From contig JAOAEJ010000011.1 in the NCBI GenBank assembly GCA_026416815.1, positions 1-64,000 of the forward strand: a stretch of 64,000 nt of DNA, in the 5' to 3' direction. The first letter of the stretch is position 1, and every line of letters starts with the position of its first letter. Made by a program: the position numbers and the translations under genes. The stretch is from Clostridia bacterium. Its GTDB lineage: Bacteria > Bacillota > Clostridia > Acetivibrionales > DSM-2933. Under the pieces are notes generated by a model that saw only the letters and a program-made list of their open reading frames with translations, was not told the DNA's origin and did no database searches. Of the stretch, positions 1-9,461 are shown piece after piece.

Positions 1-16
1 CAAGGAGGAGTTTGTT

Positions 17-850
17 ATGAGAATTAATAACAACATTATGGCAATGAATGCGCAAAGGCAGTTAACAATTAACGCAAATGCGCAGGGAAAATCACTTGAA
101 AAGCTGTCCTCAGGATATAGAATCAACAGAGCAGGGGACGACGCTGCAGGTCTTGCAATCTCTGAAAAAATGAGAGCACAGATCAGAGGCTTACAACAGG
201 CTTCAAGAAACGCACAGGACGGTATATCCCTTATCCAGACAGTAGAAGGTGCATTGGGCGAAACTCATGCAATACTTCAGAGGATGAGAGAACTCGCTGT
301 TCAAGGTGCAAACGAAACTAACGTAACTGCAGACCGTGTTGCTATCAAAGATGAGTTAACTCAGTTGCGTACAGAAATCGACCGTATAGCTGATAACACA
401 GAGTTCAATACTCAGAAGCTCATTGGTACAGCTGCACCAAACAGCCTAGTAATCCATATCGGTGCAAATACCGGACAAAACCTTGTAGTTACTTTCTTGG
501 AGAATATGGGTGCAACAGGAGTTCAGGTAGCTATCTCAGCTGCACATATAGACATCAGTGCAGGTGCAAGTGTAGCAGATACATTAATTGGTGTAGTAAA
601 TACATCCATCACAAATGTATCATCAATGAGATCAAAACTTGGTGCTGTACAGAATCGTCTGGAGCACACCATCAAGAACCTGGATACAGCTGCTGAAAAC
701 CTCCAGGCTTCCGAATCCAGAATTAGAGACGTAGACATGGCTAAGGAAATGATGAGCTTTACAAAGAACAACATCCTTAACCAGGCAGCAACTGCAATGT
801 TGGCACAGGCTAACCAGGCTCCACAAGGAGTATTGCAGCTCTTAAGGTAA
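17..850 (+). CDS. hag: Flagellin (flagellar filament subunit)
   Basis: Structural protein of the flagellar filament, 277 aa. The N-terminal D0/D1 region (about residues 1-135) starts MRINNNIMAMNAQRQL and contains SSGYRINRAGDDAAGL; the C-terminal D1/D0 helix (about 210-277) ends with NQAATAMLAQANQAPQGVLQ. Only about 70 variable residues lie between, so this is a short flagellin with a minimal exposed domain, similar in size to Bacillus Hag. An AAGGAGG at 2-8 precedes the ATG. The promoter lies outside the window. A strong terminator follows, so the gene is probably transcribed alone. The downstream sugar genes suggest the filament is glycosylated (inference). Confidence 0.97.
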   Translation: MRINNNIMAMNAQRQLTINANAQGKSLEKLSSGYRINRAGDDAAGLAISEKMRAQIRGLQQASRNAQDGISLIQTVEGALGETHAILQRMRELAVQGANETNVTADRVAIKDELTQLRTEIDRIADNTEFNTQKLIGTAAPNSLVIHIGANTGQNLVVTFLENMGATGVQVAISAAHIDISAGASVADTLIGVVNTSITNVSSMRSKLGAVQNRLEHTIKNLDTAAENLQASESRIRDVDMAKEMMSFTKNNILNQAATAMLAQANQAPQGVLQLLR

Positions 851-870
851 TTAGTTTACTTTTAATGAAT

Positions 871-905
871 AAATATAGCCAGCCTTAAAAGCTGGCTATA
901 TTTAT
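871..905 (+). terminator. Rho-independent terminator of flagellin gene
   Basis: A 13-bp perfect stem (871-883 with 891-903) around a 7-nt loop ends in a short T run. It lies 21 bp after the flagellin stop codon and separates the highly expressed flagellin from the glycosylation genes. Confidence 0.9.
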
Positions 906-949
906 TGATAACGATTAACAAAAGATGAAGATAAGGGGGCTTATCTTAA

Positions 950-2887
950 ATGGATGAAGTTATATATAATAGAAATATTGAAGCATTGAGAGCTACACAG
1001 CTAGGGCTTTATAATATATTGAAAGAAGTAGAGATCGACAAGCATGATGAATTTGAAGTAATAAAGGGGCCTAGAGGCCATAATGTCTTGAAAGTAAAAA
1101 AGGATGATGGCAAGTATATAAATTATAACAGTGCATATGACCCGTATAGAGAGGCCAGCGACCTATTAAAGAGCATTGACTTTGAGGTTAATAGATGTTT
1201 AATAGTGGGTGTAGGTGTTGGGCTCGGATATCACTTGAAAGAAGCTGTTGATAAGCTGAATGAAAAGTCTATTATTCTTGCTGTGGAAAAAAATAAGGGT
1301 ATACTGAAAAACCTGTTTTATTATACCGACTTTTCACAAGCCATACTGGATAAGAAAATATTTTTCGTAGTAGGCGATTTTGACGATGAGGCTTTAGCAA
1401 AACAGATCATATCATGGATGCAGACGCTTATTTTAAATATAGCTTCCATACAACCTCTGATATTAAATATTTCAGATATAAACTATATCAGGTACTCCAA
1501 AGAGGTACTAAAAATGGTAAGAGATGCACGGAGTTTATGTGCATTTTGTATGGGAAATGATATAGATGATACATTGTTGGGATTTGACAATATGCTTAAG
1601 AATCTGCCGCATATTATAAGAAATCCCGGACTGAATCAATTGTTGGAGAATTACAAGGATGCGTACAGGGGCAAACCGGCGATTGTCATTGCTTCCGGAC
1701 CATCACTTGATAAAAATATACATTTACTCAAAGAGGCTAAGGGAAAAGCGTTGCTATTAGCCTGTGACGGCTCCATGGACTCTCTTAAAAAACATGGTAT
1801 TATACCTGATGCAGTTAGCTCGGTAGAGCGGATAATGGCGACTTATGAATGCTTCTATAAGGATAAGGTAATGCCCGACGAATCGGTACTTGTAGCTCCG
1901 GCGGTTGTACGTCCGGAGATATTCCAGTCCTTTAGCACCAAAACACTGAGTTTGTTTAAGACAGAACTAATGGCGGACTGGTTTAACAAGATGGTTTATA
2001 ATAAGGGGAGTGTATGGTCTGGAGCGTCGGTAGCGCACCAATTAGTAGGATTTGCAAAAGCTCTGGGAGCTGATCCTATAATACTGATCGGACAAGACCT
2101 TGCATATTCGTCTGATGGAGTATCTCATACCAGTGAGGCTTCTGTTAAGGAAAAAGTAGATTTAAGTAATGTAAAACTCTATGTAAAGGATATATACGGA
2201 AATGATGTACCGACTACACGTCCGTGGAAATACTTCCTTGAGATTTACGAAAATGCTATAGCTCAAATGAATCTTAATATAATCGATGCTACAGAGGGTG
2301 GAGCATATATTAAGGGAACCAAGCTTATGACACTAAGAGAGGTAATTGACACCTATTGTGTTGATGAAGTTCCAAATTTGAGATATTTGGTAGATTCACT
2401 GGATGTAAGTGAAGATTTTATAAAAAAGGCATATAAAAATGTATTTAAGTCTACCATAAAAATAGCTAAGATGTATTGTTTGATTAAAAAGCGGAGTGAA
2501 AAAAGCCTCAAGTTGAATGAAGAGGCTAAAAAACTACTTGATGAAGGCATTACTACCGACGAGGAATTGGATCAGGTCTACGACGCTATGGATTATACCG
2601 AAAAAAGAGTAGTTAGGTACATCACCAGAAATAATAGACTGTATACATTCTTTATGTATAAGATTATGACAACCATTGTAGCAGTCAATCAGTTGGGTAC
2701 TGAAATTACACTAGATGTCTTGTCTAAAAACTTGGATATTCATAGAGACTTGCTAGGTGCGTTGGTTCACTTTAGCACTAAGGCAGTGGATACTTTCAGA
2801 ACAAATTTTAAGGATATAAAAGAGCAGGCAGCAAAAGTATTCTCCCAAGAGGAGTTGGACAATATAGTCTTTCCTGAGTGGGATTAG
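950..2887 (+). CDS. Motility accessory factor (Maf, DUF115) flagellin glycosyltransferase, long form
   Basis: 645 aa, Maf/DUF115 family. Family members are proposed to transfer nonulosonic acids (pseudaminic or legionaminic type) to flagellin Ser/Thr. The diagnostic DUF115 motif GKPAIVIASGPSLDKN lies at about residues 241-256, and an N-terminal glycine-rich GVGVGLGYH stretch at about 87-95. About 170 C-terminal residues, mostly charged and helical, are absent from the second Maf protein at 3284. The ATG follows AAGGGGGC at 936-943. The gene sits directly after flagellin and before the CMP-sugar pathway, the usual Maf context. The exact donor sugar cannot be read from sequence. Confidence 0.9.
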   Translation: MDEVIYNRNIEALRATQLGLYNILKEVEIDKHDEFEVIKGPRGHNVLKVKKDDGKYINYNSAYDPYREASDLLKSIDFEVNRCLIVGVGVGLGYHLKEAVDKLNEKSIILAVEKNKGILKNLFYYTDFSQAILDKKIFFVVGDFDDEALAKQIISWMQTLILNIASIQPLILNISDINYIRYSKEVLKMVRDARSLCAFCMGNDIDDTLLGFDNMLKNLPHIIRNPGLNQLLENYKDAYRGKPAIVIASGPSLDKNIHLLKEAKGKALLLACDGSMDSLKKHGIIPDAVSSVERIMATYECFYKDKVMPDESVLVAPAVVRPEIFQSFSTKTLSLFKTELMADWFNKMVYNKGSVWSGASVAHQLVGFAKALGADPIILIGQDLAYSSDGVSHTSEASVKEKVDLSNVKLYVKDIYGNDVPTTRPWKYFLEIYENAIAQMNLNIIDATEGGAYIKGTKLMTLREVIDTYCVDEVPNLRYLVDSLDVSEDFIKKAYKNVFKSTIKIAKMYCLIKKRSEKSLKLNEEAKKLLDEGITTDEELDQVYDAMDYTEKRVVRYITRNNRLYTFFMYKIMTTIVAVNQLGTEITLDVLSKNLDIHRDLLGALVHFSTKAVDTFRTNFKDIKEQAAKVFSQEELDNIVFPEWD

Positions 2888-2914
2888 TAGGTTATAAAGA
2901 GAGGGTGGACTTTA

Positions 2915-3280
2915 ATGAACAGCGTTATGTTAGAAGCAATCCATGAAGTACTAAGGTATAATCTTAAACTCATACCGGCTATTGAAAATACTGTGGAGCA
3001 CTTTAGAGCACAGAGAGAGGATCAGGCACTTAGCTTGTTGGTTCAAATTGTAGAAGGCTTAAACTGGGAGTTTGAGGTTATTTTCATGATAAAAGGTGTG
3101 CTGCAAGAAACCGATATCAACATAGATCAAGAAAAAACTTTAGGCATTTTAAGCGAAATGACAGGAGCATTAGAAAGCCAGGACTATGTACTGATAGCAG
3201 ACTTGTTTGAATATGAAATTCTTCCGTTTTTAAAGGAATTCCAAGAGAAAATGGGTAATAGAGGAGACGTAAACTTATAA
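2915..3280 (+). CDS. Small unknown protein between two maf genes
   Basis: 121 aa, not recognised. It appears all-helical, acidic and soluble, with no signal peptide, membrane segment or cysteine motif. The start has a clear GAGGGTGG ribosome site. It is 27 bp after the first maf gene and 3 bp before the second, so it is translated as part of the same operon. The size and helical character would suit an accessory or chaperone-like partner of the Maf enzymes or flagellin, but nothing in the sequence proves this. Confidence 0.7.
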   Translation: MNSVMLEAIHEVLRYNLKLIPAIENTVEHFRAQREDQALSLLVQIVEGLNWEFEVIFMIKGVLQETDINIDQEKTLGILSEMTGALESQDYVLIADLFEYEILPFLKEFQEKMGNRGDVNL

Positions 3281-3283
3281 GGT

Positions 3284-4696
3284 ATGACAAACAGTATATG
3301 GCAAAATAATATTCAAGTGTTAGAAAAAAAACATACACAGCTATATGCAAAGCTGGGAAGTATAGAGGAAGCCGCCCCGAGGGAATACGAAACCGTATAT
3401 TCAAGGGCGGCTTTACCCAGTTTGAAGGTAAGTAAGGGGGGAGAGCAATACTTTCTCCATAGTAAATACGATCCGGTCAAAGAAGCACAGAGGTTTGCAG
3501 AAGAATATTATGAACCGGATGTAAATTCGTATATTATCTATGGGTTTGCTTTTGCTTATCACATACAAGAGATACTAAAAAAGGGCCCTAAAATAAATAT
3601 TTATATTTTTGAGGCAAATGGTTTTATATTTAAGGAAGCTCTTAAAAATGTTAACTTAGTAGAAATACTAAGCCATCCTAATATAAGGATATATTTGGAG
3701 GAAGAACCTGAGAAATTTGCACGCAAGTTTCATGATATACTTGCTATTGAGAATAGTAAATTAGTAATTCATCTACCTTCTTTAAAGGCCATGCCGGAGA
3801 ATTTCATAGAAATAAAACGTCTATTTGAAAATTATAGGATAGAAGATAATACAGTAAACAATTATAAGGACATATTGGACTATAATTTTAAGCAAAATAT
3901 AAATAATTACAATAAGAATGTAGATATTTTATTTGGAAAATTTGAAAATATGCCGATTATTATTATATCGGCAGGCCCATCCCTTGATAAAAATAAGCAT
4001 TTACTGAAAGAAGCGGAAAACAAGGCTGTTATACTGGCAGTTGGAACTGCTGTAAAGCCTTTATTAAGTTCAGGCATTTGTCCTGATCTTATAATAATTA
4101 CAGACCCCCATGAAATTGTTTATGATCAACTTGAAGGCATAGATATAGACATCCCCATTATTGTTTTATCTACTTGCAGCCATAAAGTAATGAAAAATTA
4201 TAAGGGTTTTAAGCTGATGGCACTTCAGCATGGATTTGGACCAGCGGAGGATTATGCAAGGGGAATGAATAATGTAATGGTGAGGACAGGGGGATCTGTT
4301 GCTACTACGGCCTTGGATGTTGCACTGAATATGAAATGCAACCCTATTATATTTGTCGGACAGGACCTTGCTTATACTGATGGGCAGACTCATGCCAGCG
4401 GAGCTCATTTATGTAAGGAGATTAGGGATACAAGCAGCTTACGGAGCATAGCGGGACAAGATGGAAACACCGTTTATACAAGCAAAAATTTATATATTTA
4501 TCTAAAGTGGATAGAAAAAAAGATACAAGAAGAGGAAAATACAGTCTTTTTAAATGCAACAGAAGGCGGGGCATTTATAAAAGGAACTAAAAATGTGACT
4601 CTTAAGGAAGTTTTGGATATATATCTTAGTAACAATAATTATAATTTTGCCGATATTATAAACAAGAGTATAGACTGGAGTGTGAAACGGCAGTAG
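3284..4696 (+). CDS. Motility accessory factor (Maf, DUF115) flagellin glycosyltransferase, short form
   Basis: 470 aa, second DUF115/Maf protein. The core motif PIIIISAGPSLDKN is at about residues 224-237, followed by the conserved GQDLAYTDGQTHA (about 365-377), which matches GQDLAYSSDGVSHT in the longer paralog. Both also share NATEGGAFIKGTK / DATEGGAYIKGTK near the end. It lacks the roughly 170-residue helical C-terminal extension of the first Maf. The start is 3 bp after the preceding stop and has only a distant AGGAG, suggesting translational coupling. Two Maf enzymes may act on different flagellin sites or different sugars (inference). Confidence 0.9.
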   Translation: MTNSIWQNNIQVLEKKHTQLYAKLGSIEEAAPREYETVYSRAALPSLKVSKGGEQYFLHSKYDPVKEAQRFAEEYYEPDVNSYIIYGFAFAYHIQEILKKGPKINIYIFEANGFIFKEALKNVNLVEILSHPNIRIYLEEEPEKFARKFHDILAIENSKLVIHLPSLKAMPENFIEIKRLFENYRIEDNTVNNYKDILDYNFKQNINNYNKNVDILFGKFENMPIIIISAGPSLDKNKHLLKEAENKAVILAVGTAVKPLLSSGICPDLIIITDPHEIVYDQLEGIDIDIPIIVLSTCSHKVMKNYKGFKLMALQHGFGPAEDYARGMNNVMVRTGGSVATTALDVALNMKCNPIIFVGQDLAYTDGQTHASGAHLCKEIRDTSSLRSIAGQDGNTVYTSKNLYIYLKWIEKKIQEEENTVFLNATEGGAFIKGTKNVTLKEVLDIYLSNNNYNFADIINKSIDWSVKRQ

Positions 4697-4916
4697 CTGT
4701 GCCGAAGTTTAGGCATATTAGGCTTCCAGTTAAGGGGAATACGGCTATAAGGCGTGATTAAAACACTGGGCTACCCAGTTTAATATTTATTTAGAAGTTA
4801 GTGTAATCAAATAGATATTTTGTAAGTGTTAAATGTATTTAAACATATATGTATCAATCTGAATTTTGATTTGAGTTCTCAAAGTGTATCCTATCATATA
4901 GTGGAAGGTGATATCC
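4697..4916. other. Intergenic gap before the sugar pathway genes
   Basis: This 220-bp non-coding gap contains a small hairpin (ACTGGG 4765-4770 with CCCAGT 4774-4779) followed by an AT-rich, T-containing stretch, possibly a weak terminator. A weak promoter-like pair, TTGAGT (4870-4875) and TCATAT (4893-4898) with 17-bp spacing, precedes the dehydratase gene. I looked for a c-di-GMP riboswitch here and saw no match. Confidence 0.35.
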
Positions 4917-5936
4917 ATGGAGTGTAAAAAATTCTTTAAAGATAAGAATATCTTAATAGTAGGCGGAACTGGAAGTATAGGACAGGCACTTGTAAAACAA
5001 ATAGTTAATTATGAGCCCAAAGTTATTAGAGTTTTCAGTAGGGATGAGTATAAGCAATTTGTAATGCAGGATGAATTTAGAGGCTTGGATAATATCAGGT
5101 TTCTGCTAGGTGACGTGAGAGATAAGGATCGCTTGGAAAGGGCAATGCATAAGATTGATATGGTATTTGATCTTGCTGCTTTAAAGCATGTACCAGCCTG
5201 TGAGTACAACCCTTTTGAGGCAGTAAAAACTAATGTAATGGGGACTCAAAATATTATAGAATGCGCTATAGAGAATAGGGTAGAGAGAGTAATTTATACC
5301 AGTAGTGATAAGGCTGTTTCACCTACCAATACTATGGGGGCTACTAAGCTTCTGGCTGAAAGATTGATTTCTGCTGCTGACTATGCAAAGGGTGGTAAGA
5401 CACCTATTTTTGCATCGGTGCGTTTTGGTAACGTGATAGGATCTAGAGGTTCTGTAATACCTCTGTGGCAAAGCCAGATACGACAGGGCAAAGACATTAC
5501 CGTAACCGATCAGGAAATGACAAGATTTATGATGAGTATCAAAGAGGCTGTACAGCTTGTGCTGGAGGCTTGTAAGCTGGCAAGGGGCGGAGAAGTATTT
5601 GTATTAAAAATGCCCATTATAAAGCTCGGCGACTTGGCCAAGGTAATAATTGAAGATGAATGTGCCAAATCAGGGGTTCCTGCCGAGTCAATTAAAGTAA
5701 CAAATATAGGACTCAGGCCAGGTGAAAAGATGTATGAGGAGCTGATGACTGCTCAAGAATCACTCAATGCAATTGAGTACGACGATATGTTTGCTATTTT
5801 GCCTCATCATAAGATGAGCGAAATCAATAATTATGGTGTGAAGCTTGCGGAGTTTGGAGAATATAGCTCTCATGGGCAAACATCGGTATCAGAGGATGAG
5901 ATAAAAGCGATACTGAAGGAATCAATGTTAATTTAA
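4917..5936 (+). CDS. pseB: UDP-GlcNAc 4,6-dehydratase-like enzyme (PseB/FlaA1 family)
   Basis: 339 aa short-chain dehydrogenase of the polysaccharide biosynthesis (CapD/FlaA1) family. It probably converts UDP-GlcNAc to the 4-keto-6-deoxy sugar that opens pseudaminic-type biosynthesis. The Rossmann motif GGTGSIGQAL is at about residues 16-25. The catalytic region reads SSDKAVSPTNTMGATK: the Ser-Asp-Lys triad and a Met-x-x-x-Lys in place of Tyr-x-x-x-Lys, typical of inverting FlaA1-type dehydratases. The start is set at ATG 4917 because GAAGGTG (4904-4910) is well spaced from it; an in-frame GTG at 4908 overlaps that site. First gene of the sugar block. Confidence 0.87.
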   Translation: MECKKFFKDKNILIVGGTGSIGQALVKQIVNYEPKVIRVFSRDEYKQFVMQDEFRGLDNIRFLLGDVRDKDRLERAMHKIDMVFDLAALKHVPACEYNPFEAVKTNVMGTQNIIECAIENRVERVIYTSSDKAVSPTNTMGATKLLAERLISAADYAKGGKTPIFASVRFGNVIGSRGSVIPLWQSQIRQGKDITVTDQEMTRFMMSIKEAVQLVLEACKLARGGEVFVLKMPIIKLGDLAKVIIEDECAKSGVPAESIKVTNIGLRPGEKMYEELMTAQESLNAIEYDDMFAILPHHKMSEINNYGVKLAEFGEYSSHGQTSVSEDEIKAILKESMLI

Positions 5937-5972
5937 ATACAGTATTAAAAAGCTATAGAGAAGGTGAATAGG

Positions 5973-7016
5973 TTGGCAAACGACATTAATATAGAGAATA
6001 AGATAGTAGGAAACGATAGCCCCTGCTTTATTATCGCAGAGGCAGGCAGTAACCATGACGGGAGCTACGAACGGGCACTTAAATTGATTGATTTGGCAGT
6101 AGAAGCTGGAGCAGACGCTGTAAAATTTCAGATATTTACTGCAGGGAAAATTGCTGCAAAGACAAATCATCAAATTGCCAAGCTGGATTCCAAATACGGA
6201 GGCGACCTGCATGAGCTGTACAGGAGGCTGGAAATGCCTAGGCAATGGATACCCCAACTAAAGCAGTACTGCGATGAAAAGGGTATAATCTTTTTAGCGA
6301 CTCCCTTTGATTATGAGGCGGTAGATATCCTTGAAGAGGTAAATATGGCTGCCTACAAAATCGCTTCTTTTGAATTGGTGCATTTACCGTTATTAAGGTA
6401 TATCGCAAAAACCGGTAAGCCTATAATAATTTCAACGGGTATGTCTTATCTGACGGAAATAGAAGATGCAATAAAAGCAATCAGAGAGGCAGGGGACAGC
6501 GAAATTATAATTTTGCACTGCGGAATAAGCTATCCCGCACCTTTTGATGAAGTTAATATAAAAGCTATGGAAACAATAAAAAATGCATTTAATGTAAACG
6601 TAGGGTATTCTGACCACACAGCAGGAATTGTGGTACCAATAGTGGCAGTTTCACGAGGCGCTAAAGTAATAGAAAAACACTACACCATTGATAAAACGCT
6701 GCCGGGACCTGATCATGAATTTGCCCTTGGTCCTAAGGAGTTAAAAGAAATGGTTGGGGCAATACGTACTGTAGAACAAGCTATGGGAGACGGAATAAAA
6801 AAGCCGACTAAAAGTGAACTGCTTCACCGTGAAAGGGGAAGGCGGTCTCTGTTTATCAATAAGGAAGCTGAGGCGGGTTACAGGCTTAAGCCCGAGGACC
6901 TTGAGATATTGAGGCCAGGGGTAGGGATTGAACCTAAATATCTGGATACTATAGTTGGCAGAGAGTTAAAATCCCCACTTAATAAATATGATCCTATTAC
7001 ATGGGATAAGGTTTGA
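5973..7016 (+). CDS. pseI: NeuB-family nonulosonic acid synthase (PseI/SpsE-like)
   Basis: 347 aa. Condenses a 6-carbon amino sugar with phosphoenolpyruvate to give a 9-carbon sialic-acid-like sugar. It shows an N-terminal NeuB TIM barrel (FIIAEAGSNHDG near the start; EKHYTIDKTLPGPDH carries conserved Glu, Lys and His) and a C-terminal SAF domain (about 290-347, LRPGVGIEP). TTG 5973 is the likely start because GAAGGTG (5960-5966) precedes it at 6 bp; the in-frame GTG 5964 overlaps that site. The PseB-like, PseG-like and SpsF-like neighbours argue for a pseudaminic-type rather than neuraminic product, but an unusual derivative is possible. Confidence 0.9.
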   Translation: MANDINIENKIVGNDSPCFIIAEAGSNHDGSYERALKLIDLAVEAGADAVKFQIFTAGKIAAKTNHQIAKLDSKYGGDLHELYRRLEMPRQWIPQLKQYCDEKGIIFLATPFDYEAVDILEEVNMAAYKIASFELVHLPLLRYIAKTGKPIIISTGMSYLTEIEDAIKAIREAGDSEIIILHCGISYPAPFDEVNIKAMETIKNAFNVNVGYSDHTAGIVVPIVAVSRGAKVIEKHYTIDKTLPGPDHEFALGPKELKEMVGAIRTVEQAMGDGIKKPTKSELLHRERGRRSLFINKEAEAGYRLKPEDLEILRPGVGIEPKYLDTIVGRELKSPLNKYDPITWDKV

Positions 7017-7027
7017 GAGGAAAGGCT

Positions 7028-7753
7028 ATGAGGACGGTTGCGATTATTCAAGCAAGAATGAGTTCATCAAGGCTTCCAGGTAAAGTAATGCTCCCTCTTA
7101 GAAATAACGAGCGTGTTATAGACTCGGTTTATAATAGGATTGGTAAAAGCAAGCTGATAGATGAGGTTGTAATTGCTACAAGTGTTGACGACAGTGATAA
7201 TGAAATCCAGGAGTATGGCCAAAAAAAAGGGTATTCTATTACAAGAGGAAGCCTGGATGATGTACTTGGAAGGTTTTATCATGCAGCAAAACAGTATGAA
7301 GCGGATACTGTGGTGAGGATAACTGCAGATTGTCCCTTAGTGGATTACATGCTTAACGATGAGTTAATACAATTTTTTAGGGAAAACGACTTGGACTATG
7401 CAGGTATCAAGCATGGGAGTACTGCTTTAGGAATTCCTACGGAGGTATGCAGTTTTAGTGCTTTAGAACGGGCATACAACATTGCTGTACCTCCCCATAG
7501 AGAGCATGTAACAACTTTTATGTATAACAATCCTGATTTGTTTAAGTGTTCAAGAGTGGATGTAAGCGGGGAATACAGTGATTCAAGGCATTACAGGCTT
7601 ACTTTGGATACGAAAGAGGACTATGAAGTAATTAAAGCTGCTTTTGAGAATATAAAGGCCGACTATATAACAATTGGACAGGTAAATGAATTTCTCAAAA
7701 ATAATGAATGTATTTCTAAACTGAACTGCAGAATAACTCAGAAAACTGTTTGA
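7028..7753 (+). CDS. Cytidylyltransferase (SpsF/CMP-sugar synthetase family)
   Basis: 241 aa nucleotidyltransferase of the SpsF/acylneuraminate cytidylyltransferase family. It probably activates the nonulosonic acid as its CMP derivative, the donor used by Maf. The opening IIQARMSSSRLPGKVML is the diagnostic nucleotide-binding loop, and RITADCPLVDY carries the metal-binding Asp. ATG 7028 is preferred over an upstream in-frame TTG because AGAGG (7016-7020) is spaced for it; the synthase stop codon lies inside that leader. Immediately downstream of the synthase gene, in the expected biochemical order. Confidence 0.85.
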   Translation: MRTVAIIQARMSSSRLPGKVMLPLRNNERVIDSVYNRIGKSKLIDEVVIATSVDDSDNEIQEYGQKKGYSITRGSLDDVLGRFYHAAKQYEADTVVRITADCPLVDYMLNDELIQFFRENDLDYAGIKHGSTALGIPTEVCSFSALERAYNIAVPPHREHVTTFMYNNPDLFKCSRVDVSGEYSDSRHYRLTLDTKEDYEVIKAAFENIKADYITIGQVNEFLKNNECISKLNCRITQKTV

Positions 7754-7823
7754 AGTAGTTTTAAGTTATTTAAGGAAAAAATATTATAATATCTTAAATA
7801 AAAAATAAAGTGAGGGTTTACAA

Positions 7824-8513
7824 ATGTCAAATGCATTTAATGCCTGGGCGGATGAATATAAAAGGTACCAGAACGGTCAAATCGGATATTTCTGGCCTTG
7901 CGAGACATTGGTTAGAATGATGAAGGGAAGCTATATACCTGACTCAAATAAGGATTATAACGGTAAAAATGTACTTGATATGGGGTTCGGAAACGGTAAT
8001 AACCTTATGTTCTTAGGAACTCTTGGCTTAAATGTGCACGGTGCCGAAGTGCATAAAAATATATGTGACATTGTTGGAGAAAGGCTAAATAGTGTTGGAT
8101 ATCAGGCAGATTTAAGGGTAGGCACCAACAGAGAAATTCCTTTTGATTCCGACTACTTTGACTATCTTGTATCTTGGAATGTTATACACTATGAGAGTAC
8201 AGAAGAAAGCATTAGAGAGGCCATAAAGGAGTATCACAGGGTATTGAAGCCTGGTGGCAGGTTTTTTATATCTACTACAGGCCCTAAGCATAGAATATTA
8301 AAGGGTGCCCAATACCTTGGACATAACAGGTACTTAATAGGTAGAGAGGGGGATTTTAGAAAAGGTGAGATCTATTTCTATTTCGGCTCAGAGGACAATA
8401 TCCGTTATTACTTCGGGGATTTGTTTTCCGATGTACTTGTAGGAAGGACAAACGATTTCTTGATGACTGAGTCAGTTGACTATTTCATAATTACTGGTGT
8501 TAAAAAGGGGTAA
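7824..8513 (+). CDS. Class I SAM-dependent methyltransferase
   Basis: 229 aa. The SAM-binding motif I reads VLDMGFGNGNN (about residues 51-61), and a later HRVLKPGGRFFIS segment is typical of the Methyltransf_11/25 families. No membrane segment. The target cannot be read from sequence; inside a flagellin sugar pathway it may methylate the glycan or its acyl group. N-methyl-acyl legionaminic acids have been reported on clostridial flagellins, which makes this plausible. The ATG has GTGAGGG at 7811-7817. The 70-bp gap upstream contains an AT-rich inverted repeat. Confidence 0.82.
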   Translation: MSNAFNAWADEYKRYQNGQIGYFWPCETLVRMMKGSYIPDSNKDYNGKNVLDMGFGNGNNLMFLGTLGLNVHGAEVHKNICDIVGERLNSVGYQADLRVGTNREIPFDSDYFDYLVSWNVIHYESTEESIREAIKEYHRVLKPGGRFFISTTGPKHRILKGAQYLGHNRYLIGREGDFRKGEIYFYFGSEDNIRYYFGDLFSDVLVGRTNDFLMTESVDYFIITGVKKG

Positions 8514-8523
8514 TCTTTCTTAG

Positions 8524-9456
8524 ATGAAAATTTTATTATATCCACAGTTATACAGCCAAAAAGGTACAGGAAATATTGCAAGAATGTATTACCTGTATAA
8601 ATATTTGCAGCAGTCCGAAGAATTCACTGAGGTTGTTTTTAAAAGTAATGACGCTGATTTGGCTGAAAAGATTATATATTCAATCGGTGGAAGGGTTAAG
8701 CTTGACTCTGGAAGTTTAAATAGTACTTACGATGTAATAGTCTATGACTCTCCAGAGGTGGATTCAAAGCTTTTACCAATTTTGAAAAAACAAACGGGGC
8801 GACTAATCGCCCTTGACTTTTTTGAGTACACCAATGAGTATGTAAATGACATAATAAACCTATTCAATCATAATCGGGAGGAAATAGGCAGCTTTAGAGG
8901 CAGGATATTTGAAGGTGCTGATTATGCGATACTAAAGGATGAGGTAACTGGAGCAAGAAAGCCAATCGATATCAGCAACGAGAAAGTAAAGGTGGTTATA
9001 ACATTTGGGGGGGAAGACCCTAACTCCAACACCTTAAAGGTCTTAAGCTATATTGATTTTAATTCGGCGTATGTAAAAGTTGTTATAGGGCATTTGAATA
9101 AAGATAGGGAGAAAATTATAGAGAGCTATTCTGATAAAGCGAAGGTATTGGAGCCCACCTTCGAAATTGGAGAATTAATATCAACAAATGATATTGTAAT
9201 TTGTGGAGGTGGTACAACACTTCTGGAGTCCATATATCTTGGCAACCCGATAATTGCAGTGCCACAAAACAAGAATGAAAGCGGATTTATAAACCATATA
9301 AAAAGTAGAATACCCTTGTTTGAAGCTGAAGATATACCAATGCTCATGAAATGCTATAAAGACAGGGAATTTAGAGAGCGGATAAGAGGGTGCTACACCA
9401 ATTATGTAGATGGCAGGGGAATGGAAAGAATTAAAAGGATTATATTAGAGGGGTAG
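8524..9456 (+). CDS. pseG: PseG-like UDP-sugar hydrolase (SpsG family)
   Basis: 310 aa GT-B-fold protein of the SpsG/PseG family. PseG removes UDP from the 2,4-diamino-trideoxy sugar before PEP condensation. Visible motifs are VVITFGGEDPNSNT (about 157-170) and IVICGGGTTLLESIYLGNP (about 223-241), the nucleotide-binding loops of this family. The start lies 10 bp after the methyltransferase stop with only a distant purine-rich site, so translation is probably coupled. It could instead be a glycosyltransferase, but the pathway context favours hydrolase. Confidence 0.75.
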   Translation: MKILLYPQLYSQKGTGNIARMYYLYKYLQQSEEFTEVVFKSNDADLAEKIIYSIGGRVKLDSGSLNSTYDVIVYDSPEVDSKLLPILKKQTGRLIALDFFEYTNEYVNDIINLFNHNREEIGSFRGRIFEGADYAILKDEVTGARKPIDISNEKVKVVITFGGEDPNSNTLKVLSYIDFNSAYVKVVIGHLNKDREKIIESYSDKAKVLEPTFEIGELISTNDIVICGGGTTLLESIYLGNPIIAVPQNKNESGFINHIKSRIPLFEAEDIPMLMKCYKDREFRERIRGCYTNYVDGRGMERIKRIILEG

Positions 9457-9461
9457 TATCA

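Noticed and set aside
4697..4916. c-di-GMP riboswitch before the sugar operon
   Set aside because: No match to the conserved c-di-GMP-I or -II core bases; only a weak hairpin and promoter-like boxes.
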